The notes beneath the pieces are model-generated. The model saw only the letters and a list, made by a program, of their open reading frames with translations, made no database searches and had not been told where the DNA came from. This document shows positions 57,051 through 62,732 of a stretch of DNA of 62,732 bases, piece after piece (position 1 is the stretch's first letter; every line of letters begins with the position of its first letter). The translations under genes and the position numbers were made by a program. Source of the stretch: Clostridiales bacterium (GTDB lineage: Bacteria; Bacillota; Clostridia; Oscillospirales; Oscillospiraceae); assembly GCA_022787565.1 (NCBI GenBank), contig JALFVN010000050.1:1-62732 (forward strand), in the 5' to 3' direction.

Positions 57051-57062
57051 GCCGGAAGACAG

Positions 57063-57090
57063 AAAAACCCGGAGCCTATGGCTCCGGGTC
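57063..57090 (-). terminator. Terminator of precursor B
   Basis: ACCCGGAGCC, loop TAT, GGCTCCGGGT; on the minus strand the stem is followed by TTTTTCT. It is ~30 bases past the precursor B stop. Confidence 0.85.
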
Positions 57091-57118
57091 GATTGGTTGG
57101 CTTGTTTTTGCATTGATT

Positions 57119-57508
57119 TCAGGACTTGGCGGTTTCCCAGGTTTCCATGTTCAGCTGGGTGGTGCAGTGAACATTGTCTCCGTTGGGTCCTTTCCAGATG
57201 ATCACTTCCTGCACGGTGTCAGAACCGCCGAAAGGAACGACAACGTAACCACGAACGAAAGCATCCGTTGTTTTCGCCTCGTGAGTTTCCCCGCAGTAGT
57301 GGTAAGTAATAGCCAGCGGAGTATCCGGATTCACTGAACCCAGGCGCTGCAAACCCTCCCGGCCGTTGGTCTCCTGATACACACCGCTACCGCCGGCTGC
57401 ATCACATGTAAACTTATAAACCTTATTCTCATCGCCGCAGGCGGAAACATATTCGTTGGGTACGAACTGCTCAACGACGATTTTGGGCATAGTAAATGCC
57501 TTTTTCAT
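57119..57508 (-). CDS. Leader-bearing precursor-like protein B
   Basis: 129-residue protein that shares the 24-residue leader of protein A (MKKAFTMPKIVVEQFVPNEY, then VSAC). The core has Cys35, Cys72 and Cys115 and no resemblance to the core of A that I can see; it looks like a folded beta-rich domain (PLAITYHYCGETHEAKTTDA, VVVPFGGSDTVQEVIIWKG). The ATG at 57508 lies behind a GGGGGAAG ribosome site and has its own promoter with the shared GGAAACC element. A strong terminator follows. Probably the second substrate of the radical SAM enzyme. Confidence 0.75.
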   Translation of the reverse strand: MKKAFTMPKIVVEQFVPNEYVSACGDENKVYKFTCDAAGGSGVYQETNGREGLQRLGSVNPDTPLAITYHYCGETHEAKTTDAFVRGYVVVPFGGSDTVQEVIIWKGPNGDNVHCTTQLNMETWETAKS

Positions 57509-57654
57509 TCTGTTCTTCCCCCTTGAATGATTTGTTGATTTTATTGTTCCTAACCGGAAATCGGGCAAAGCCCGAGAACATGAAGCATAGAAACCATAAT
57601 AAACAATTATGTAAACCAACAGGGTGGTATAAACCACCATTAAGCTTGCTTTTG

Positions 57655-57691
57655 ATTATACCACAGAAAAAGCAATTGTCAATTGGTTTCC
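57655..57691 (-). promoter_or_regulatory. Promoter of precursor B with the shared element
   Basis: Minus strand: TTGACA (57682-57677), 16 bases, TATAAT (57660-57655), with GGAAACC at 57691-57685, 2 bases upstream of the -35 box. The stretch ATGGAAACCAATTGACAA is nearly the same at precursor A. Confidence 0.75.
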
Positions 57692-57863
57692 ATAAAACTT
57701 TGCAAGAAAAATTCACAAAGAATTCGCCGTAAGTTTTCTCTGTTTTTATATACTTTGTCAGAATTTCCCTTTTCTGACCTTTTATGCCGCAGTCCTGTGC
57801 TTACGCCCTGCCGCAGTCAGGGTCTCAGCCGCTGAAAGTTCCTTATTTTTCTAATTTCTTCCC

Positions 57864-57892
57864 TTGCAAAGCCTGTCTGTTTATGCTATTAT
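57864..57892 (+). promoter_or_regulatory. Promoter of the CpsB-like gene
   Basis: TTGCAA (57864-57869) and TATTAT (57887-57892) are 17 bases apart, 37 bases before the start codon. Confidence 0.65.
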
Positions 57893-57928
57893 TTCGGTGT
57901 TATGTAAATATAATTAGTAGGTGTTTCC

Positions 57929-58666
57929 ATGGTCGATATTCACTGCCACATACTGCCCGACTGCGACGACGGAGCGGATTCCATGGATACCGCGCTGCTC
58001 ATGGCCCGCATGGCGGCAGACAGCGGCGTGACCGCGATCATTGCCACGCCCCACAGCAACCTGCCCCGGGCAAAGGAAAAGAATTTCCGGGACGCGCCGC
58101 TGGCTCTGCGCTTTGTGGAGCTGATGCGGCAGGTCCGGGACGCGGGCATCCCCCTGGAGATTCAGCCCGGTGCGGAGGTCATGTGTATGCCGGACACTGT
58201 GGAGCTGCTGCGCAGGCGGCAGCTGGTGACTCTGGCCCGCTCCAACTATCTGCTGCTGGAATTTTTCTTTGACGAGCAGCCCGATTATATGGATGCCATG
58301 CTGGACGCCATTGCGGCGGAGGGGGTCCACCCTGTTGTGGCCCACCCCGAGCGCTATGAGGCGGTGCAGCAGGCCCCGGGGATCGTTGCCCGGTGGTTTG
58401 AAAAGGGCTATATCATCCAGTTGAACAAGGGCAGCATCCTGGGCCGTCTGGGCCGGGGCGCGGAGCGAACCGCCGGGCTGATCCTGTCCCGCGGTCTTGC
58501 CCATCTTGTGGCTACCGACGCCCACGACACCCTTGTGCGCACCCCCGGCGTCGGCTCTCTCCGGCAGCTGCTGGAGGAGCGCTTCGGCCCTGACTATACA
58601 CGGGTGCTGATGGAGCTGAATCCGGAGCGCATCTGCCGGAATCAGCCCGTCATCCGGGCCGACTGA
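57929..58666 (+). CDS. cpsB: CpsB/YwqE-type tyrosine phosphatase (PHP domain)
   Basis: 245-residue metal-dependent phosphotyrosine phosphatase of the PHP fold. Metal ligand motifs are VDIHCHILPDCDDGADS, IATPHSN, QPGAEVM, VAHPERY and VATDAHD. It reverses autophosphorylation of BY-kinases and so controls capsule/exopolysaccharide chain length; two such kinases follow on the same strand. Length is typical. It opens the capsule-control cluster, with its own promoter just upstream. Confidence 0.93.
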   Translation: MVDIHCHILPDCDDGADSMDTALLMARMAADSGVTAIIATPHSNLPRAKEKNFRDAPLALRFVELMRQVRDAGIPLEIQPGAEVMCMPDTVELLRRRQLVTLARSNYLLLEFFFDEQPDYMDAMLDAIAAEGVHPVVAHPERYEAVQQAPGIVARWFEKGYIIQLNKGSILGRLGRGAERTAGLILSRGLAHLVATDAHDTLVRTPGVGSLRQLLEERFGPDYTRVLMELNPERICRNQPVIRAD

Positions 58667-58679
58667 GGGGTACAAAGGC

Positions 58680-58775
58680 GCCCCCGTTCCGGCTTCCGGG
58701 CGGGCGATTCGTGAATCGCCCCTACGGCCGCACCCCAAAACATGCTTGTAGGGGCGCATCACGATGCGCCCGCAA
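58680..58775. repeat. R2 dispersed repeats
   Basis: GGGCGATTCGTGAATCGCCC and GTAGGGGCGCATCACGATGC with GCCC, both short palindromes, fill the gap between cpsB and the Ig-like gene. Confidence 0.75.
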
Positions 58776-58816
58776 AATGCCGCCCTGCCGATCAATTCAC
58801 ACAGAGAGGTTCTGTT

Positions 58817-59614
58817 ATGAAAAATCTTGAACGAGTAACCGTGATCGTTTTTGTTGCCGTGCTGGCAGTCTTTATCGGCGTAAAGGCCTACACCCGCATG
58901 GTGGTGGACACCACGCCGCCCCAGATTTCCTGCGACACGGACACCATTGACATCTCCGTTGCCGATCCGGAGAGCGTGCTGCTCCAGGGCGTCACCGCCA
59001 AAGACGACCGGGACGGCGATCTGACCGGCTCCATCATGGTCAAGGGCGTGACCAACCTGCTCAGCGGCAACACCGCCCGGGTGTCCTACATTGTGTTCGA
59101 CTCATCCAACAACATGGCCACTTGCCAGCGCACCATCCGCTACACGGACTATGAAAAGCCCCGCTTCGCTCTGAGTCAGCCTCTGATCTACCCCGAGGGC
59201 GGCCCGGTGATGGTGCTGGATAAGCTCAGCGCCGCGGACTCCGCCGGGGAGGACATCTCCGGCAACATCAGCATTGTGTCCCAGAATATCGACATCTATA
59301 CCGCCGGCCGGTACTTTCTCACCGCCCAGGTCTCCAACAGCCAGGGCGACATTGAGTCAGTGACCCTTCCGGTGATTATCAGCAGCGCCAAAAAGCAGCT
59401 GGTGGAACTGAAAGAGTATCTGGTCTATATCGATCAGGGAGCGGGCTTCAATTCCGGCAGCTATGTCTCCTCCGTGAAGGACAGCTCCGGCGCGGCCTAT
59501 GACACGTCCCACCTCAGCGTGGAGGGTCAGGTGGACACTTCCGTCCCGGGTACATACTATGTGTCCTACAGCTTTCAGACCTGCACGGTGATTCTCACCG
59601 TGGTAGTGCGGTGA
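58817..59614 (+). CDS. Exported protein with bacterial Ig-like (DUF5011) domains
   Basis: 265-residue protein with one N-terminal helix (VTVIVFVAVLAVFIGVKAYT) and an outside part of about three beta-sandwich repeats. The DUF5011 pattern is visible as DTTPPQISCDTDTIDISVAD, GVTAKDDRDGDLTGSIMVKG and VSYIVFDSSNNMATCQRT. The ATG at 58817 follows GAGAGGTTCTG. It sits between CpsB and the first BY-kinase, so it may help assembly or anchoring of the polysaccharide (inference). The kinase gene starts 10 bases after its stop. Confidence 0.85.
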   Translation: MKNLERVTVIVFVAVLAVFIGVKAYTRMVVDTTPPQISCDTDTIDISVADPESVLLQGVTAKDDRDGDLTGSIMVKGVTNLLSGNTARVSYIVFDSSNNMATCQRTIRYTDYEKPRFALSQPLIYPEGGPVMVLDKLSAADSAGEDISGNISIVSQNIDIYTAGRYFLTAQVSNSQGDIESVTLPVIISSAKKQLVELKEYLVYIDQGAGFNSGSYVSSVKDSSGAAYDTSHLSVEGQVDTSVPGTYYVSYSFQTCTVILTVVVR

Positions 59615-59624
59615 GGAGGGCGCC

Positions 59625-61055
59625 ATGAACGAACATTCTTCAAGCATCAAATGGGCCGAGATTGAGCCGCTGTGCGTCATCCGGATCGTTCTGCGCAAGC
59701 TCTGGCTGCCGGTGCTGGCTTTCCTCATCGGCTATATGTGCGTCTCCATCGTGCTGGGAAATCTGGTTTCCCGGTCCTACAGCTGCAGCGCCACCTTTTC
59801 CGTGGTCTCCAACTCCGGCAGCTATTACGGCGGCGGCAGCTCCACTGCCTCCGAGGTGGTCAATATCTATTCCCAGCTGCTTCAGGGCCGCTTTATGGAC
59901 GATCTGATCCTGGAGGATCTGGGCGGCAGCGTCAACGGCTCTCTCAGCGCAAAGCAGCTGGGCGACACCAACCTGATCAGCCTGACTGTCAGTTCCGATT
60001 CTCCCAGGGATGCCCTGCTGATCATGCAGTCCATCATGCGCAATTATCAGAATCTTTCGGACTATGTCTCCTCCTCCGTGGTGCTCAACCAGCTGAACAC
60101 CCCCAACGTTGCCATCACCGTCAACCGGGTGTACAATGTTCAGCATCTGGGGACAAAGGCCGGGCTGCTGCTGGCCGCCGCCATGATCTGTCTTATTGTC
60201 TGGCTGGATCTCTCCCGCGGCGCCGTACAGACCATGACAGGAGCAAAAAACCGGCTGGACGGAAAGATCATCGGCTCCATCCCCCACGAAAAGTCCGGGG
60301 GCCGCTTCTCCTTCCGGCGGAAAAAGCGCAGCGAGCTGCATATCTCCTCCGCCTCCGTCAGCTTCGCCTTTGCCGAGTCGGTTCACAGCATTGCCTCCCG
60401 GCTGGAGCATGAACAGAGCAAGGGGAAAAAGGTGTTCCTCTTCTCCAGCGTCACCGAGGGAGAGGGAAAATCCACCATAGCCGCCAACACCGCTCTGGCT
60501 CTGGCCGGAAACCGCAGCGCCGTGCTGTTTATCGATCTGGATCTGCGCCGTCCGGTGCAGGCCGGACTGCTTAACGCGAAAATTGGGAAAGGCCAGGCTT
60601 TCGGCGACCTGCTTCTCTCCGGCGCAAGCCCCCGGGAGATTCTGTCCTCCGCTATTGAAGATCCCGCCACGGGCATGGACATGCTGCTCAGCAGCCGCTC
60701 CTATACCGACACCATTGAGCTGCTCAGCTCTCCCCTGCTGGCCCAGGTCATTGCTCTGGCGCGGCAGCGCTATGATTTTGTCATTATCGACTCGCCCCCT
60801 CTGGGCTACTTTGCCGACAGTGAGGTGCTGGGCGACCTGTCCGACGCAACACTGCTGGTGATCCGCCAGAATATCGTCCCCGCGTCGGAAATCAACGACG
60901 CCATCGATTCCCTGCAGGCCTGCAAGGCCGTGTTTTTGGGCTGCATCCTCAACGACATGCAGCATCTCTCCCGCCATCTGCGCTACGGCTATAGCTACGG
61001 TTACGGCTATGGCTACGGCGGCAAGTACGGTTACGGACAGCGTTCCCGAAAATAG
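59625..61055 (+). CDS. Fused Wzz/BY-kinase 1 (polysaccharide biosynthesis tyrosine autokinase)
   Basis: 476-residue protein: Wzz-type chain-length domain with helices near residues 25-45 and 180-200 and a periplasmic-side domain between, then a cytoplasmic P-loop tyrosine kinase. Walker A is FSSVTEGEGKSTIAANTALA, A' LFIDLDLRRP and B FVIIDSPPLGYFADSE. The C-terminal end is a Tyr-Gly tail (YGYSYGYGYGYGGKYGYG), the autophosphorylation cluster. It controls capsule or exopolysaccharide length together with CpsB. The second kinase gene begins 19 bases downstream. Confidence 0.93.
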   Translation: MNEHSSSIKWAEIEPLCVIRIVLRKLWLPVLAFLIGYMCVSIVLGNLVSRSYSCSATFSVVSNSGSYYGGGSSTASEVVNIYSQLLQGRFMDDLILEDLGGSVNGSLSAKQLGDTNLISLTVSSDSPRDALLIMQSIMRNYQNLSDYVSSSVVLNQLNTPNVAITVNRVYNVQHLGTKAGLLLAAAMICLIVWLDLSRGAVQTMTGAKNRLDGKIIGSIPHEKSGGRFSFRRKKRSELHISSASVSFAFAESVHSIASRLEHEQSKGKKVFLFSSVTEGEGKSTIAANTALALAGNRSAVLFIDLDLRRPVQAGLLNAKIGKGQAFGDLLLSGASPREILSSAIEDPATGMDMLLSSRSYTDTIELLSSPLLAQVIALARQRYDFVIIDSPPLGYFADSEVLGDLSDATLLVIRQNIVPASEINDAIDSLQACKAVFLGCILNDMQHLSRHLRYGYSYGYGYGYGGKYGYGQRSRK

Positions 61056-61074
61056 TTCGGTTCTGAGGTCAATT

Positions 61075-62556
61075 ATGGAAGAAAAAGAAAAACAACAACA
61101 GGAAGAACAGAATTTAATCGACATTGGGGTGCTGTGGCACAATTTCCTGCCCATTCTGCGCCGCTTCTGGCTGCTGGTGCTGGTTTTCGCGCTGCTGTGC
61201 GGCGGGATGAAATATGTGCGTCTGCGGCGGAGCTTTACGCCTATGTACCGCACGGAGGCGATCTTTTCCGTCAGCGTGCCCACCTCGTCCAGGGTCGTCT
61301 CCGACCTGTATTCCAGCGGCTATTATTACGACAACGCCGCGGCAAAACAGGCCGTTGCCACCTTCCCCTATCTTCTCGGCTCTGATGTAATGCGGGACCT
61401 GCTGCTGCAGGAGCTGGGTACCTCCGGCATTAACGGCAGCATCAGCGCCTCCACCATCTCCGGCACCAACTTCATGGTCCTCACCGTCACCAGCGCCGAC
61501 CCCAATGATGCCTGCAGCATTGCCCAGGCCGTGATGGAGGTCTATCCCCAGATTGGCAAAAAGGTCATCGGAGATATTCAGCTTGTGGTGAGCCAGGAGC
61601 CTTCGGTTCCTGCCGCGCCCTACAACAGCTTTGTCTGGCACAGCAGCGTGATTAAAAGCGCCGCCATGGGGCTGGCCCTTGGTCTGGCCCTGCTGGTCCT
61701 GCTTGCTGCCATGCACCGCTCTGTGCTCAGCTCTGAGGATGTGAAGCGCCGGATTAATCTGCCCTGCCTTGCCCATATTCCCTCGGTCAGCGTCAAGGAG
61801 CGGAAAAAAAACAAATCCGCCGGTCTGCTGATCACCCGGCAGGACCCCTCCTCCGCCTTCTGCGAGTCCTTCCGCCTGCTGCGGCTGAAGCTGCTGCGCA
61901 ATCTGGATGAGGGAGACAAGGTCATCACCTTTACCAGCTCTGTCCCCTCCGAGGGCAAAAGCTCTCTTGCGGCCAACACTGCCCTGGCCCTGGCCAGAGA
62001 CGGCAAGCAGGTCCTGCTGATCGACGGAGACCTGCGCAGCCCCAGCATCAAGGGTCTGCTGGGTCTCAGTTCCCCCTCCGAGGGGCTGGGCGAATACCTG
62101 GCCGACCAGTCATCCAAGGAGGGCATCGACTGTCTTCGCTTCAAGGACACCAGCCTTGTGGTTCTGGCCGGAACCAAGGCCTATCCCAAGCCCGCCTCTC
62201 TGCTGCGCAGCAAGAAGCTGGCCTCCACCCTGGAGCGGGCCCGCGGGATCTTCGACTATATCATCATCGACACCCCGCCCTGCGTCATGGCTGACGCCTC
62301 TGTGTTCGCTGCCTTGTCCGATAAGGTGGTTTATGTGGTCCGCCGGGATTTTGCCCCCCGGTCCCAGGTGCTGGACAGCATCCGCGCTTTCAGCGACAGC
62401 GGTGCCAAGATTTGCGGCTTTGTGCTTAACTGCTCCAACCGCAGCGGCTCCGGCAAGGGCTACGGCTACGGTTACGGCTATGGTTACGGCTACGGCTACG
62501 GAAAGAAAACCGGTGCCTACGGCTACAGCAGCAAAAGCCGCTCAACTGAGGTGTGA
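61075..62556 (+). CDS. Fused Wzz/BY-kinase 2
   Basis: 493-residue paralogue of the previous protein. It has helices near residues 33-50 and ~195-215, Walker A FTSSVPSEGKSSLAANTALA, A' VLLIDGDLRSP and B IIIDTPPCVMADAS, and a C-terminal tail of GYGYGYGYGYGYGYG type plus more Tyr. The first ~20 residues are Glu/Gln-rich (EEKEKQQQEEQNL), unlike copy 1. I used the ATG at 61075; the longer frame overlaps the tail of kinase 1. Two intact kinases in a row may form hetero-oligomers or act on different polymers. Confidence 0.92.
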   Translation: MEEKEKQQQEEQNLIDIGVLWHNFLPILRRFWLLVLVFALLCGGMKYVRLRRSFTPMYRTEAIFSVSVPTSSRVVSDLYSSGYYYDNAAAKQAVATFPYLLGSDVMRDLLLQELGTSGINGSISASTISGTNFMVLTVTSADPNDACSIAQAVMEVYPQIGKKVIGDIQLVVSQEPSVPAAPYNSFVWHSSVIKSAAMGLALGLALLVLLAAMHRSVLSSEDVKRRINLPCLAHIPSVSVKERKKNKSAGLLITRQDPSSAFCESFRLLRLKLLRNLDEGDKVITFTSSVPSEGKSSLAANTALALARDGKQVLLIDGDLRSPSIKGLLGLSSPSEGLGEYLADQSSKEGIDCLRFKDTSLVVLAGTKAYPKPASLLRSKKLASTLERARGIFDYIIIDTPPCVMADASVFAALSDKVVYVVRRDFAPRSQVLDSIRAFSDSGAKICGFVLNCSNRSGSGKGYGYGYGYGYGYGYGKKTGAYGYSSKSRSTEV

Positions 62557-62579
62557 AAAAAGCCCCCTCACGGGTGTTT

Positions 62580-62642
62580 TTAAACTGCACCCCATTTGTT
62601 AGACAGTATGATATACTATCTAACAAATGGGGTGCAGTTTAA
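62580..62642. repeat. Inverted repeat with perfect 24-base arms (MITE-like or terminator)
   Basis: Arms 62580-62603 and 62619-62642 are perfect, and the spacer has further AGTAT/ATACT pairing, giving ~30 bp of stem. CTGCACCCCATTTGTTAGAC resembles ends of IS3-family elements, but no transposase is seen in the remaining 90 bases. It lies 24 bases after the kinase 2 stop and could also end that transcript. Confidence 0.55.
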
Positions 62643-62732
62643 TCGAACGCAGGAAAGGGACTTCAGCTTGTCAAAAAAGGCCTGATCGAACTTTTTTAAC
62701 CGCTTCAGCCGCCGAGCGTTTTGAGGAATTCA

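Larger units (their letters stand above)
57509..57928. other. Promoter region between precursor B and cpsB-like gene
   Basis: It holds the precursor B promoter (57655-57691), a small 5'-leader hairpin GGTGGT/ACCACC near 57614-57638 that could affect translation, and the CpsB promoter at 57864-57892. No gene. The open frames on either strand here read through low-complexity AT-rich DNA. Confidence 0.6.

Noticed and set aside
57914-58795. 293-residue minus-strand frame opposite the CpsB gene
   Set aside because: It mirrors a well-conserved PHP phosphatase and translates to His/Gly/Ala-rich sequence.
62580-62732. Complete insertion sequence at the right edge
   Set aside because: Inverted arms are present, but no transposase frame or second end is visible within the window.

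Overview
The window looks like a chromosomal segment of a GC-rich, anaerobic Clostridia member, most likely of the Oscillospiraceae type (inference). Supporting signs are DUF4364, DUF421/DUF4363 and YerC-family genes, a Firmicutes-type lysine riboswitch, a clostridial Cys-rich conserved protein, many housekeeping genes with AGGAGG ribosome sites, and dense families of dispersed palindromic repeats between genes. No rRNA, CRISPR array or intact transposase was seen.

Layout. 1-6.1 kb: a minus-strand operon with mostly overlapping genes, murA, walJ-like, rlmH, a DUF2007-like gene, phosphoglucomutase, and two half-size chromate-transporter genes. 6.1-10.3 kb: NUDIX hydrolase, then smpB, a cyclophilin and the tmRNA gene ssrA, followed by hairpin arrays that enclose one AT-rich orphan gene, then a YgjP-type metalloprotease. 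10.6-13.2 kb: small regulators of phage or mobile-element character, including a divergent XRE control region with three matching operators. 13.4-31.8 kb: asnA, an amino-sugar block (glmM, a GlmU-like acyltransferase, a NagB-like protein with altered catalytic residues), nrdR, peptidase, dehydrogenase, eukaryote-type hexokinase, SPFH/NfeD pair, yerC/methyltransferase/hslO, four tRNAs (Val, Phe, Gly, Cys) with a duplicated tRNA-Cys 3' end, GDPD, YitT and a Crp/Fnr regulator. 31.9-34.9 kb: lysine riboswitch with an ABC amino-acid importer. 35.4-41.9 kb: lipoprotein, ECF sigma/anti-sigma pair, 5'-nucleotidase lipoprotein and MFS carrier. 42.1-47.7 kb: a coupled operon with a GT2-GtrA protein and a two-gene module (phosphodiester glycosidase plus membrane-anchored partner) present twice. 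48.0-50.2 kb: glycerate kinase and a hydroxyacid dehydrogenase. 50.2-57.5 kb: LCP protein and then a peptide-modification locus. 57.9-62.6 kb: capsule/exopolysaccharide control genes (CpsB phosphatase, Ig-like protein, two BY-kinases with Tyr-Gly tails).

The most promising unusual system is at 51.8-57.5 kb: two 129-144 residue proteins that share a 24-residue leader-like N terminus ending in Cys, a PqqD-like peptide chaperone, a radical SAM/SPASM enzyme, an HPr-kinase-like protein and an ABC exporter. The two leader proteins and PqqD each have a promoter preceded at identical spacing by the same GGAAAMC element. This resembles a ribosomally made, post-translationally modified peptide system with unusually long cores; product and modification are unknown.

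The intergenic space holds at least five dispersed repeat families. All functional calls come from reading motifs in the sequence; no database search was run.
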